The translations under genes and the position numbers were made by a program. A stretch of DNA of 64,000 nucleotides from JBAXQQ01 sp037131695 (GTDB lineage Bacteria > Armatimonadota > Hebobacteria > CAIYQO01), in the NCBI GenBank assembly GCA_964638715.1, contig CAZWZF010000003.1, positions 1-64,000 on the forward strand, written 5' to 3'. Every line of letters starts with the position of its first letter. Positions within the stretch are counted from its first letter, which is position 1. Of the stretch, positions 1 to 9,270 are shown one piece after another. Below the pieces are notes generated by a model. It was not told the DNA's origin and did no database searches. It saw only the letters and a list, made by a program, of their open reading frames with translations.

Positions 1-1
1 A

Positions 2-961
2 ATTAAGATATGCAGTTCAGAAGTTCCTGATCTTGAAAAAAGCTGTAAACCAGAAAGTTATTATAATATTATAAAGAAAAATATTAGCATGGCTGAAATA
101 ACAGATATTACGCCAACACAATCAGAAATAAAACGATATAACAAAAAAATAGATAATTTTAAATTGACAATAAAAGATTTATATAAGAAAACCAACTTTG
201 GTGTAAGCCGTATACTTACTTATTCATCATGTCCATTAAAATACTGGTTTCAATATTATTTGAAACCAGATGAGACTCTGCGAGATGAAGTTTATGAGAT
301 TGACGACATAAATGATGAACCACATGGTGCTGAGTTTGGTACAAAATTTCACTTTGTTATGCAATATTTACCATTTAATGACCGGGTAAAAAATGATACA
401 GAAATGGTATTGGATGAGATATTAGATTTAGATGAAAATCAGGTATTATCTGAAGATGAAAGAAAAAAAATAATTGGATATTTGAAGAAAATATCTTCTT
501 TACCTATATTTATTAAATTAAAAAGTGCTAAAAAGGTTTATCGAGAACTTGGTTTTGTGCTGAATATTAATGGTTTTACAATACCTGGATATATTGACTT
601 GGCTGTATTGTGTGATGACGGTTGGTGGGTAATTGATTATAAAACCGGTAGTAAATCACTATCACGACATACAAATCAGATGTTTATTTATATGATGGCA
701 ATGCGTGATTCTACAGGTAGTATACCTATTGGAAGTTCTGTGATTTATGTTGATAATTCAAATCCGGAGTTTAATATATTTTATGATAAAACACGTACAG
801 AAGAAATCCAGAAATTGATTATTTCTGCATGTTCAGGCATGGCGGATGAAAGATTTAATCCAAATCCAAGTGAGAAATGTCAATATTGTACATATAAAAC
901 GATGTGTTCTTATTTACCTGATAATTATGGGCAATTGGTGATGGATTATGGCATTTTTTGA
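2..961 (+). CDS. PD-(D/E)XK nuclease domain with Fe-S cysteines, C-terminal part of a larger protein (5' end off window)
   Basis: The reading frame is open to the left edge (first full codon at position 2), so the Met codon at 89 is probably internal and this is the C-terminus of a longer protein. About 320 residues are visible. The pattern is that of RecB/AddB-like nuclease domains: a Cys in 'SSCPLKYWFQY', then GYID and the catalytic 'VIDYKTG', and near the end CQYCTYKTMC (C-X2-C-X5-C). The four Cys match the [4Fe-4S] staple known from AddB, Dna2 and Cas4. Such domains usually sit at the end of UvrD-like helicases or AddB and process DNA ends in recombinational repair; which of these this is cannot be decided without the upstream part. 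It overlaps the following AraC gene by 14 nt, so the two are probably co-transcribed. Confidence 0.8.
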   Translation: MKICSSEVPDLEKSCKPESYYNIIKKNISMAEITDITPTQSEIKRYNKKIDNFKLTIKDLYKKTNFGVSRILTYSSCPLKYWFQYYLKPDETLRDEVYEIDDINDEPHGAEFGTKFHFVMQYLPFNDRVKNDTEMVLDEILDLDENQVLSEDERKKIIGYLKKISSLPIFIKLKSAKKVYRELGFVLNINGFTIPGYIDLAVLCDDGWWVIDYKTGSKSLSRHTNQMFIYMMAMRDSTGSIPIGSSVIYVDNSNPEFNIFYDKTRTEEIQKLIISACSGMADERFNPNPSEKCQYCTYKTMCSYLPDNYGQLVMDYGIF

Positions 962-1697
962 AGCTAATTCAGCTAAATTAATATCTGCCGGAAAAACTGA
1001 ACCTATTACAGGATGGCAGATGTCTGAACATCGTCATACATATTGGGAATTTATATATTTTATCAGTGGTGGTGGTAAAGTTGATATACCAGGTGCTGTC
1101 TTTCATCCTTCCCAGTATCATCTGATGATATACCCGCCTGGTACTCCTCATGCTGAATATACTGATCCTTCTGATCCAGAAAATACTATCTTTATTTCCG
1201 TTGAAATGAAAGGTGATATTCCCCGAAATAACAGGTTGATTCTAATGGATAGAAAAGGCGAATTGAAATGGCTAATTGAACATATTTTCGCAGAATATAA
1301 CCAAAATTTTGATTTGGCAAATGCATATTTAAAACCATTCCTATTACTTATTGACAAAGAGTTAAACAGAAGTATTGATACAGAAAATATTATTGGTGCA
1401 ATTTCTGAAAATATAAGGAATCATCCCTCGCGAAATTGGACATTAAATGAGTTGTCTGAATTAGCAGGCATGAGCAGTGCATATTTTTCCAGATTATTTC
1501 ATCAAAAAACTGGTTTTAGTCCAATAATATTTATTCAAAAGATACGAATTGAAGTTGCATGCCAGTTATTAAAGACCACTGATATGCGAATAAATGAAGT
1601 AGCAGAACATATTGGATATAATGACCAGTTATATTTTAGCCGTATATTTAAAAAGATAATTGGTGTTTCTCCCAAATTTTATAAAATGACAAAATAA
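948..1697 (+). CDS. AraC-family transcriptional regulator with cupin-like sensor domain
   Basis: 249 residues. The N-terminal half looks like an AraC-type cupin sugar-binding domain ('EHRHTYWEFIYFISGG' and 'YPPGTPHAEY' fit the double-stranded beta-helix pattern). The C-terminal ~100 residues contain two helix-turn-helix motifs: 'WTLNELSELAGMSSAYFSRL', then 'INEVAEHIGYNDQLYFSRIF' with the family ending 'GVSPKFYK'. The protein is expected to bind DNA and respond to a small carbohydrate. It starts inside the end of the preceding nuclease gene and lies 74 nt upstream of the GH4/oxidoreductase/VCBS cluster, which is its most likely target. The ligand is not identifiable from sequence. Confidence 0.9.
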   Translation: MAFFEANSAKLISAGKTEPITGWQMSEHRHTYWEFIYFISGGGKVDIPGAVFHPSQYHLMIYPPGTPHAEYTDPSDPENTIFISVEMKGDIPRNNRLILMDRKGELKWLIEHIFAEYNQNFDLANAYLKPFLLLIDKELNRSIDTENIIGAISENIRNHPSRNWTLNELSELAGMSSAYFSRLFHQKTGFSPIIFIQKIRIEVACQLLKTTDMRINEVAEHIGYNDQLYFSRIFKKIIGVSPKFYKMTK

Positions 1698-1721
1698 TCC
1701 ATAAATATGTCATTTTTAACC

Positions 1722-1749
1722 TTCACAAATTTCAGAATTACGATATTAT
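1722..1749 (+). promoter_or_regulatory. Putative sigma70-type promoter of the GH4 cluster
   Basis: TTCACA (1722-1727), a 16-nt spacer and TATTAT (1744-1749), each one mismatch from consensus. Transcription would start near 1756 and leave a very short leader containing the GGAGG ribosome-binding site (1760-1764) before the ATG at 1772. It lies between the AraC gene and the cluster that regulator probably controls. Confidence 0.55.
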
Positions 1750-1771
1750 TAACGTAATCGGAGGTATTGAT

Positions 1772-3202
1772 ATGAAAATCGCTATGATCGGTGCTGGCAG
1801 CATCGTATTCTGCAAGACTTTGTTGAATGACATGCTCGGTACCCCTGCTCTTACCGGAGCAACTTACGCATTAATGAGTCCAACCGAATCCAAGTTAAAA
1901 CGAATGGAAGCATTTGCACGTCGAATGATTACAGAGAATGGTGTAAAAGCAGAAGTTTATTCAACCACAGACAGACGTGAAGCAGTAAAAGATGCTGATT
2001 ACGTAGTATGTATGATTCAAGTCGGTGGTCTCGATGCATTTAAATTGGATTATGAAATACCATTAAAATATGGTGTAGATCAATGCATTGGCGATTCTAT
2101 GGGACCTGGCGGAGTATTGCGTGGACTCAGGAGCATTCCTGTCCTTGCAGATCTTGTTAAAGATATGGAAGAACTATCAAAACCTGGTGCTATCCTGTTG
2201 AATTATACAAATCCTATGGCAGCCTGTTGTTATGCATTGGGTCAAGTATCAAATGTACCCTTTATAGGATTATGCCATGGTGTTCAAACAACTCTTGATT
2301 TAATCAGCGGATATGTTAACGTACCCAAAAAAGATATTGATTTTGAATGTGCTGGCATTAATCACATGGCATGGTTTCTGAAATTAGAACACGCAGGAAA
2401 AGATTTATACCCGTTATTCAAAACAAATTGTGAGAAACCAGAATATTATTTGAATGAAAAAGTACGTATTGAAGTTATGCGTCATTTCGGTTATTTCATG
2501 ACAGAGAGTACTGGACATTTGTCAGAATATCTCTCTTGGTTCCGCAGTAGCGATCGCGCCATGAAGGCATATTGCGATCAACCGGGATTTGGTGGCGAAT
2601 CAGGTGCTTATTACAAATGGACATCAGGTGTAATGGAGAAATATGCTGATGTTGATGTATTAGCATTCGAAGATAGTAAATTATTGCCAAGAAGTGCTGA
2701 ATACTGTTCATATATTTTAGAAGCCAATGTAACTGGAAAAGCTTTTAAATTGCAGGGGAATATTAGAAATGATGGTTATGTCGATAATTTACCGGCCGGA
2801 TGTTGTGTAGAAGTACCAGTATATGTTGACAAGGAAGGATTACATCCATTGCGTATAGGAAAACTCCCGTCACAATGTGCGGCTTTGAATCAAAGCAATG
2901 TATCAGTTCAAGCACTGGCTGTTGAAGCCGGATTAACCGGGAATATTGAAATGGTTATGCAGGCAATTTCATTAGACCCGCTTACATCAGCAACTTGTAC
3001 ATTAGCAGAAATCCGCGAGATGACAGATGAATTGATAAAAGCTGAAAGTAAATGGCTTCCTCAATTTGCAGGTAAAGTTTTGAAAGCTACACCATTTATT
3101 TCAATACCAGAAAATATTGAGCCGGTAGAGGTTCCATTAGATCCAGCCCTGGCGATTGGCAAGAGATTTGTAACTCTGGCAACCCAGGCAACAGATAAAT
3201 AA
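1772..3202 (+). CDS. Glycoside hydrolase family 4 (NAD- and metal-dependent alpha-glycosidase-like)
   Basis: 476 residues, normal for GH4. It opens with a Rossmann NAD-binding motif (MKIAMIGAGSIVF) and has the family block 'NYTNPMA' (144-150), the metal-site motif C168-H169-G170 and 'GINHMAWF' with H198. GH4 enzymes cleave glycosides by an oxidation-elimination mechanism using NAD+ and a divalent metal. In the family the residues after the metal-site Cys track substrate: CHG is reported for alpha-glucuronidase/galacturonidase-type members, CHS for alpha-galactosidases, CHE for alpha-glucosidases and CN for 6-phospho-glucosidases. A uronic-acid glycoside is therefore a possible substrate, but this is inference. 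There is no signal peptide, so it is cytoplasmic. GGAGG lies 7 nt before the ATG. It heads a three-gene run with an oxidoreductase and a VCBS protein. Confidence 0.9.
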   Translation: MKIAMIGAGSIVFCKTLLNDMLGTPALTGATYALMSPTESKLKRMEAFARRMITENGVKAEVYSTTDRREAVKDADYVVCMIQVGGLDAFKLDYEIPLKYGVDQCIGDSMGPGGVLRGLRSIPVLADLVKDMEELSKPGAILLNYTNPMAACCYALGQVSNVPFIGLCHGVQTTLDLISGYVNVPKKDIDFECAGINHMAWFLKLEHAGKDLYPLFKTNCEKPEYYLNEKVRIEVMRHFGYFMTESTGHLSEYLSWFRSSDRAMKAYCDQPGFGGESGAYYKWTSGVMEKYADVDVLAFEDSKLLPRSAEYCSYILEANVTGKAFKLQGNIRNDGYVDNLPAGCCVEVPVYVDKEGLHPLRIGKLPSQCAALNQSNVSVQALAVEAGLTGNIEMVMQAISLDPLTSATCTLAEIREMTDELIKAESKWLPQFAGKVLKATPFISIPENIEPVEVPLDPALAIGKRFVTLATQATDK

Positions 3203-3215
3203 AAAGGGGATAAAA

Positions 3216-4268
3216 ATGAGTAAAGTCAGAATAGGTTTTGTTGGCGTTGGCGGTATGGGCCAGGCAGCACACCTACAAAATTACATGACTGTAGAAGATT
3301 GCGAAGTTGTAGCAATTGCTGAAGTAAAGAGTGAACTTTGCAAAAAAGTAGCAGAAAGATATGGTATTGCAAAGGCATATACTGACCATGTTGAAATGCT
3401 GAAGAATGAAAAATTAGATGGTATAGTTGCATCTCAGCCATTTACGCGTCATGGTACATTGGTTCCAGAATTATTAACTGCTGGAATCCCAGTATTTACT
3501 GAGAAGCCATTAGCCGGTTCAATAGAAATGGGACAGAAAATATTATCATCTCTTGCAAATAGCAAATCATGGTATATGGTTGGATATCACAAACGCAGTG
3601 ATCCGGCAGTTATGTATGCTAAGAAGGTGATTGATGAGTTAAAGGCCAGTAATGAGCTTGGAAAATTAAATTATGTCCGATTATTGATGCCTGCCGGCGA
3701 TTGGGTGGCAAATGGTTTCATTCGTAATTTATCGTCATCTGATGCCAATCCTGATTTACAATGGGATCCACCTGCGACTGATATGGATAAGGACACTTAT
3801 GATAAATATATTGGTTTTGTGAATTATTATATACATCAGGTTAACCTGATGCGCCATCTGATGGGTGAAAAATATGAAGTTACATTTGCTGATCCCACTG
3901 GTAAATTAATGATTACCAAATCAGTAAGTGGTATTTGTGGCTCATTAGAAATGTCACCATATCAAACTTCAATTGAATGGGAAGAATCTGCATTAGTAGC
4001 GTTTGAGCATGGATATGTAAAGATTGAATTACCTGCACCTTTAGCAAGCAACAGACCTGGTAAAGTATCTATTTATAAAGACCCGGGTCAAGGCACTATT
4101 CCTATGCTGTATGAACCATCACTTCCATGGATACATGCAATGCGCCAGCAGGCAATGAATTTTGTCGCTGCTATTAAAGGTGAGATTGAACCATTAACGA
4201 CTGCAAGTGAAGCAATGGAAGACCTGCAAATTGCACGTGATTACATTCGTATGCTGTGCGGTAAATAA
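3216..4268 (+). CDS. Gfo/Idh/MocA-family NAD(P)-dependent oxidoreductase
   Basis: 350 residues. The N-terminal Rossmann fold has 'RIGFVGVGGMGQAAHLQNY', followed by the family's 'FTEKPLAGS' (EKP motif, around residues 95-98). A C-terminal alpha/beta domain contains 'YIHQVNLMRHLMG', which carries the usual His of the active-site helix. These enzymes oxidise or reduce hydroxyls of sugars, inositols and related compounds in the cytoplasm. It starts 13 nt after the GH4 stop with a GGGG ribosome-binding site and ends 10 nt before the VCBS gene. It probably acts on the sugar released by the GH4 enzyme; the substrate is unknown. Confidence 0.9.
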   Translation: MSKVRIGFVGVGGMGQAAHLQNYMTVEDCEVVAIAEVKSELCKKVAERYGIAKAYTDHVEMLKNEKLDGIVASQPFTRHGTLVPELLTAGIPVFTEKPLAGSIEMGQKILSSLANSKSWYMVGYHKRSDPAVMYAKKVIDELKASNELGKLNYVRLLMPAGDWVANGFIRNLSSSDANPDLQWDPPATDMDKDTYDKYIGFVNYYIHQVNLMRHLMGEKYEVTFADPTGKLMITKSVSGICGSLEMSPYQTSIEWEESALVAFEHGYVKIELPAPLASNRPGKVSIYKDPGQGTIPMLYEPSLPWIHAMRQQAMNFVAAIKGEIEPLTTASEAMEDLQIARDYIRMLCGK

Positions 4269-4278
4269 GGAGAAATAA

Positions 4279-5358
4279 ATGCCTTTAAAATTTAAAAAAG
4301 TACTAATTTCAGATGAAAGATATGAATCTGCTGGAGTATTTGATGTTAACAATGACGGTGTCCTTGATATCGTTTCTGGCGCATATTGGTATGAAGGTCC
4401 AGACTACAAGAAATTGCATAAAATTGCTGATTTACCCACTTTTGGCGATTATTATGATGATTTTTCTACCATTCCTATGGACATTACCGGTAATGGCTAC
4501 ACTGATTTCATTACCGGTGGCTGGTGGGGAAACACCTTGCGCTGGCGTGAAAACCCGGGTGTGGAAGGTGGTGAATGGAAAGAGCATATTATTGCTGAAG
4601 TCGGCAATGTAGAAACTACCCGCGCTTGGGACATGGATGGCGACGGTGAATTAGAAATCGTGCCGAATTGTCCGGGTGGTCCATTAAAAATCTTCAAGTT
4701 AATTAAAGATGTTAATGGAAAAGGCACAGGCAAATTTACTGAATATACAGTATGGCAAGGTGGACAGGGGCATGGTTTAGGTGCTGGTGATATCGCTGGT
4801 AATGGTCGTATGGATATTGTATTAGCTCATGGATGGCTGGAAGCACCTGAAGACACCTATAATGGAGAATGGATTTATCACGCAGATTTTAACTTGGGTG
4901 GCGCATCAATTCCAATTATAGTTACTGATGTTAATAAGGATGGATTAAATGATATTATCGTAGGTCAGGCTCATGGATATGGTTTGGATTGGTGGCAGCA
5001 GGTAAAAGATGAAGCCGGTAATCGAAGTTGGGTAAAACATCCGATTGATCCATTTAATTCACAATATCATGATATGATGTGGATTGATATTGATAATGAT
5101 GGTGAAAATGAACTGGTTACTGGAAAGAGATATGGTGCACATCGTCGTTCTGACGCAGGCGATGATGATGATATAGGGATCTATTATTTCAAATGGACTG
5201 GTGAAAGTTTCGTAAAACAAGTCGTTGATTATGGTCCACAAAGAGATGGTACCGGTGTAGGTATCTTTTTCTGGATGGAAGACTTGCGAGGAACAGGACG
5301 GTTGGATATTATTGCACCAGGTAAAGACGGTTTATACGTATTTTACAACGAAGGATAA
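4279..5358 (+). CDS. FG-GAP/VCBS repeat protein without signal peptide
   Basis: 359 residues built from repeated blade-like units with Ca2+-type loops: 'DVNNDGVLDIVSGAYWYEGP', 'DITGNGYTDFITGG', 'DMDGDGELEIVPN', 'DIAGNGRMDIVLAHG', 'DVNKDGLNDIIVGQAHG' and 'DIDNDGENELVTGKRY'. This predicts a seven-bladed beta-propeller of the FG-GAP/VCBS type. Most relatives are secreted, but this one begins MPLKFKKVLISDERYES with no hydrophobic leader. It is the last gene of the GH4 cluster (GGAG site just before the ATG) and is followed by a strong terminator. Its biochemical role is unknown; sugar binding or an isomerase/lyase activity would be guesses. Confidence 0.85.
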   Translation: MPLKFKKVLISDERYESAGVFDVNNDGVLDIVSGAYWYEGPDYKKLHKIADLPTFGDYYDDFSTIPMDITGNGYTDFITGGWWGNTLRWRENPGVEGGEWKEHIIAEVGNVETTRAWDMDGDGELEIVPNCPGGPLKIFKLIKDVNGKGTGKFTEYTVWQGGQGHGLGAGDIAGNGRMDIVLAHGWLEAPEDTYNGEWIYHADFNLGGASIPIIVTDVNKDGLNDIIVGQAHGYGLDWWQQVKDEAGNRSWVKHPIDPFNSQYHDMMWIDIDNDGENELVTGKRYGAHRRSDAGDDDDIGIYYFKWTGESFVKQVVDYGPQRDGTGVGIFFWMEDLRGTGRLDIIAPGKDGLYVFYNEG

Positions 5359-5365
5359 TACATTT

Positions 5366-5400
5366 AAAAACACCCCTGAATCATTATCAGGGGTGTTTTT
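5366..5400. terminator. Bidirectional intrinsic terminator between convergent genes
   Basis: Perfect 14-bp stem (5366-5379 with 5387-5400) and a 7-nt loop, with a CCCCTGA/TCAGGGG core. The + strand ends in a T run at 5395-5402 and the minus strand in T5, so it can stop both the VCBS gene (+) and the secreted-protein gene ending at 5404 (-). Confidence 0.9.
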
Positions 5401-5403
5401 TTG

Positions 5404-6894
5404 TTACTTTAGTTGGAAGTTTACAGATACTTTTTCCATGTTTTTTTCTATTATCATTTGATTTTCCGGAAATGAATGGTCAGTTGTATAGAATTTAAGC
5501 ATATATTTACCATATCCCGGAAGAATTATATTGAAATTCCCTTTATTAATATCCAAATTAATGTTATATATTCGTAGATCACGTTCAATTTCTGGAGATA
5601 GATTTTTTATTATTGGTTTAATTTCAATCGGTGAAATTGATAATCTGGATGTTGATGGCAGATTGCCATGTTGTTGGGTAACTCTACCTTTAATTGATGG
5701 CAAATCATTAAATTTTATTGGTATAGTTATAGAAGCCGCATAGTCGGGGTAGGGGATAGTTACATTCTCTGCAAACCAGACCTTGGGTATATATGTTGAA
5801 GTAGAGTATGCCATGAGATCAGTCGTTGTACCGCTTTTTAGTTTATGAATGCTTGCGTTTGGATGAGTATTATTGAAACTTAGCCATTCAGTTTCTACTG
5901 TTCTCCATTTGTCATTTTCAAATACCAACCATTTATATCGAGTATATTGTTCTGGCAAGTTAATGTCAGACATCAAAATAGTGGTATTTTCTTCAATAGG
6001 TGCTGTTACTTTCTTTTTATCAATAAAAGCGATACCATCGTCAGTGATTAGTCGATTAACAGAAGGTGAAGTCACATTTGACTGGAAATATCCGTTCAAA
6101 TCCTGATAAGTGAAATGCTGTTTATTCATATTCGTATTATTATTATCTTTGATATTTATAGTTTTATTTCCTGTCGATAAGTCAACAGATTGTCTTTCTG
6201 AAATGGCTTTGGTTTTCATGTTGAACTTAATAATATACAATTTGATTTGTGGTAAGTTTGCAATTTCATTTTGAGCTTTTAATATTGCAGTGCACCAATT
6301 TGTGTCATCTATTAAATATCTAAACGATAAATTATCATCTTGTGAAAATTGCTCTATTGTTAGTTTTGCTGAAGGTTGCATTTTACGATCTAAAATGATT
6401 AATCCTTTATAGTTTATAATGTCATAAATTGAAGATGAGTTGAATGGTACCGAGAATTCGTTTGAATGATTTAGCGTTAGTAATCCTTGCTTTTTATAAC
6501 ATTGCGGAAGCCAAATTGAATTATTTACATATCTTATATCGGTAAGTTCTTCATTATTTAGTATAGCAGATTCAGGCATTTTATCAGTAGAATAATTCTT
6601 TATTAATACACCAGTTGGCATTGCATCAATATTTGTGGTTAATATTTCATTGTCAGGCAGGTTTTGGTGTAAGATGGTATCTTGAAACTCTATTTCAATT
6701 TTCCCGCTTTTACATAAAGATATGAAATATCCATTTTCATCAGTTAGAACAACATCATTATTTATTCGTACGGGTAATGAGATAACAGGAAAGTCTTTTG
6801 GTAATGATACTCGTCCCCGGATATATCCATACCCGGGGGTTTGTGGATATACAATTGCTGCGATAATAAATAACAGCAAAGATAAATATTTCAT
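5404..6894 (-). CDS. Secreted protein with carboxypeptidase-regulatory-like N-terminal domain
   Basis: 496 residues, starting with a clear signal peptide (MKYLSLLLFIIAAIVYPQ). The next ~60 residues ('GYIRGRVSLP...PVRINNDVVLTDENGYFIS') match the beta-sandwich CarboxypepD_reg-like pattern. A second such segment may lie near 'SIKGRVTQQHGNLPSTSRLS'. The remainder is beta-rich and not recognisable. It begins with TAATG, sharing one base with the purE stop, so it is translationally coupled as the last gene of the fumarase-dxs-purE run. It is likely periplasmic or surface-exposed. No enzymatic motif is visible. Confidence 0.75.
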   Translation of the reverse strand: MKYLSLLLFIIAAIVYPQTPGYGYIRGRVSLPKDFPVISLPVRINNDVVLTDENGYFISLCKSGKIEIEFQDTILHQNLPDNEILTTNIDAMPTGVLIKNYSTDKMPESAILNNEELTDIRYVNNSIWLPQCYKKQGLLTLNHSNEFSVPFNSSSIYDIINYKGLIILDRKMQPSAKLTIEQFSQDDNLSFRYLIDDTNWCTAILKAQNEIANLPQIKLYIIKFNMKTKAISERQSVDLSTGNKTINIKDNNNTNMNKQHFTYQDLNGYFQSNVTSPSVNRLITDDGIAFIDKKKVTAPIEENTTILMSDINLPEQYTRYKWLVFENDKWRTVETEWLSFNNTHPNASIHKLKSGTTTDLMAYSTSTYIPKVWFAENVTIPYPDYAASITIPIKFNDLPSIKGRVTQQHGNLPSTSRLSISPIEIKPIIKNLSPEIERDLRIYNINLDINKGNFNIILPGYGKYMLKFYTTDHSFPENQMIIEKNMEKVSVNFQLK

Positions 6895-7391
6895 TAACGT
6901 GATCTAATTTCTGTATTTTTCGATCGCACATCTTCAGCCATTTTTTTTCTGCTTGCAGCCAATTTTGCAGTCATTTCAGAGTCTGAAGTAGCAATGATTT
7001 GTGCGGCCAATAATCCTGCATTGCGTGCACCATTGATTGCAACTGTCGCTACCGGGATTCCTTTCGGCATTTGTACTATAGCTAATAGTGCATCGAGTCC
7101 ACCTAAACTGGCAGAAGATGATGATATCGGCACGCCAATAACCGGCAGAATTGTATAGGCGGCAATAACTCCAGGCAAATGTGCTGCTCCACCTGCTCCT
7201 GCGATAATGACTTTAATACCGCGTTCAGAAGCTTCTCTTGCAAAATCTGCGACATCATCAGGAGTTCGATGAGCGCTCATGACATTCAAGTCATACTCAA
7301 TACCGAGTTCTTCTAACGCTACTGCTGCTTCTTTCATAATCGGCAGGTCCGAATCAGAACCCATGAGAATACCAACAAGTGGTTTATTCAT
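6894..7391 (-). CDS. purE: N5-carboxyaminoimidazole ribonucleotide mutase PurE
   Basis: 165 residues from the chosen start. PurE rearranges N5-CAIR to CAIR in de novo purine synthesis. The class I signature is present: 'GILMGSDSDLPIM' at the N-terminus, 'SAHRTPDDV' and 'AGAGGAAHLPG', with 'SSSSASLGGLDALLAIVQMP' forming the active-site region. An in-frame ATG lies at 7403, but the ATG at 7391 has GGAG 7 nt upstream and is preferred. It overlaps the end of dxs by 8 nt. No purK is next to it. Confidence 0.95.
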   Translation of the reverse strand: MNKPLVGILMGSDSDLPIMKEAAVALEELGIEYDLNVMSAHRTPDDVADFAREASERGIKVIIAGAGGAAHLPGVIAAYTILPVIGVPISSSSASLGGLDALLAIVQMPKGIPVATVAINGARNAGLLAAQIIATSDSEMTAKLAASRKKMAEDVRSKNTEIRSR

Positions 7392-9261
7392 TTTTTTCTC
7401 CATTTATGTCAGATTTAATTTTTGTTGTTATCTTTTCTGCTGTTATGTTGTATATTTCCATTAATTCCAGACGTTTACCACTGGTAATATATTCATCTGG
7501 CAACCCAAGGGTTGTTAATGGAATGTTAATATTATTTTCGTATAATATTTTTCGTACCGTTTCTCCGAAACCACCTGTAATAATATTATCTTCGAGGGTG
7601 TAGATTCTATTTTTGCTTGCTGAATGTTTAAGAATTAATTCAGCATCTACAGGCTTCGTGAATCTGGCATTTATAACAGATGCGTCAATATTGTCTTCTT
7701 TTAAATTTTTGGCGGTAACTAATGCTTCTTCAACCATTGCTCCAATGGCAATAATTAGTATATCATTTCCTTCAACTAATAACTGACCTTTCCCAAATTC
7801 AATAGACTGAAGTGAAATCTGTTCACAGAAATGCAATGAGCCTTTAGGATATCTAACAGCTATTGGTAGATTGGCAGATATTGCAAAAGTCATCATCAAA
7901 TCTAATTCATCTAAATTAGCTGGTGCCATGATTGTAAGTTCCGGGATAGTATTCAGGTATGAAAGATCAAAAGATCCCTGGTGTGTTGGTCCATCTTCAC
8001 CAGTTATACCGGCCCGATCAATAGCAATGACAACAGGTAGTTTTTGCATACAAATGTCATGCATTACCTGATCATAAGCACGTTGCAGGAAAGTTGAATA
8101 AATTACTACAATTGGTTTTAATCCCTGGACTGCCATCCCTGCTGCCATGGTTACCGCATGTTCTTCTGCCATACCAACATCAAAAAAGCGGTCAGGATAT
8201 TTTTGTCGAAATTCTTTTAGTCCGGTTCCTTCACACATGGCTGCGGTTATTGTTACTATTTTATCATCATTTTCTGCTAATTCACAACATACTTTGCCAA
8301 ATCTGTCTGTATAAGACTCATCACAACAATTGTATTTAGGCTCGCCTGATTCGACATCAAATGCAGGGACGCCATGAAATCGGCATACATCAGTCTCAGC
8401 GTGCGAATAACCTTTTCCTTTAATAGTTCGCACATGCAGCAAAACTGGACCATGTAGATGTTTAGTAGTTTTAAGAGTATCTAAAAGTTCTGGTAAATTG
8501 TGACCATTAATTGGCCCTATATATTTAAATCCTAAATCTTCAAATAACATCCCGGGGATAACGATTTGTTTTATTGCAGATTTAATTTTTTCCACTAATG
8601 ATATAACAGATGCTCCGAATGAAAATCTTTTCATCATGGTCATAAATACTGATTTGGCTTTCAGGTAAGGTTCGCCACTTCTGCCTTTACTCAGATATTT
8701 AGCTATCGCGCCAACATTTGGTGAAATGGCCATTGCATTGTCGTTGAGAATGACCAGTAATTCTTCTCCTGCGTGTCCGGCATCATTTAATGCTTCAAGT
8801 GCCATACCGTTAGTTATAGAACCATCTCCGATTATTACAATTGCTTTGCCTGGAATATTTAATATTTTTCTGGCTCTACTGATACCCAAAGCTGCGGAAA
8901 TCGATGTGCCGCCATGACCAGCGTCGAATATATCATGTTCACTTTCATCTCTTTTTGCAAAACCAGATATCCCATTTAATTGACGTAAAGTAGTGAATCT
9001 ATCGCGACGACCGGTAATTATTTTGTGGGTGTAAACCTGATGGCTGACATCCCAAACAAATGCATCTTGTGGACTGTTAAATATATAATGCATAGCAAGA
9101 GTCAATTCGACAACGCCAAGATTTGACCCAAGATGACCACCTGTTTTCGCTATGTTTTCTATAAGGAATTCGCGGATTTCTTCAGATAATTGATTTAATT
9201 GCGTAATATTCAATTTCTTTAGATCATCAGGAGAATTTATATTATTTAATAATTCAGACAA
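7384..9261 (-). CDS. dxs: 1-deoxy-D-xylulose-5-phosphate synthase Dxs
   Basis: 625 residues, full length. Dxs condenses pyruvate and glyceraldehyde-3-phosphate, with thiamine diphosphate, in the first step of the MEP isoprenoid pathway. It has 'KTGGHLGSNLGVVELT', the ThDP motif 'GDGSITNGMALEALNDAG', the pyrimidine-domain block 'DVGMAEEHAVTMAAGMA' and 'ITGEDGPTHQG'. The start codon is TTG at 9261, supported by an AGGAAG ribosome-binding site a few bases upstream and by alignment of the N-terminus with the family. It lies 9 nt after the fumarase gene and overlaps purE. Confidence 0.97.
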   Translation of the reverse strand: MSELLNNINSPDDLKKLNITQLNQLSEEIREFLIENIAKTGGHLGSNLGVVELTLAMHYIFNSPQDAFVWDVSHQVYTHKIITGRRDRFTTLRQLNGISGFAKRDESEHDIFDAGHGGTSISAALGISRARKILNIPGKAIVIIGDGSITNGMALEALNDAGHAGEELLVILNDNAMAISPNVGAIAKYLSKGRSGEPYLKAKSVFMTMMKRFSFGASVISLVEKIKSAIKQIVIPGMLFEDLGFKYIGPINGHNLPELLDTLKTTKHLHGPVLLHVRTIKGKGYSHAETDVCRFHGVPAFDVESGEPKYNCCDESYTDRFGKVCCELAENDDKIVTITAAMCEGTGLKEFRQKYPDRFFDVGMAEEHAVTMAAGMAVQGLKPIVVIYSTFLQRAYDQVMHDICMQKLPVVIAIDRAGITGEDGPTHQGSFDLSYLNTIPELTIMAPANLDELDLMMTFAISANLPIAVRYPKGSLHFCEQISLQSIEFGKGQLLVEGNDILIIAIGAMVEEALVTAKNLKEDNIDASVINARFTKPVDAELILKHSASKNRIYTLEDNIITGGFGETVRKILYENNINIPLTTLGLPDEYITSGKRLELMEIYNITAEKITTKIKSDINGEKNE

Positions 9262-9270
9262 CTTTCTTCC

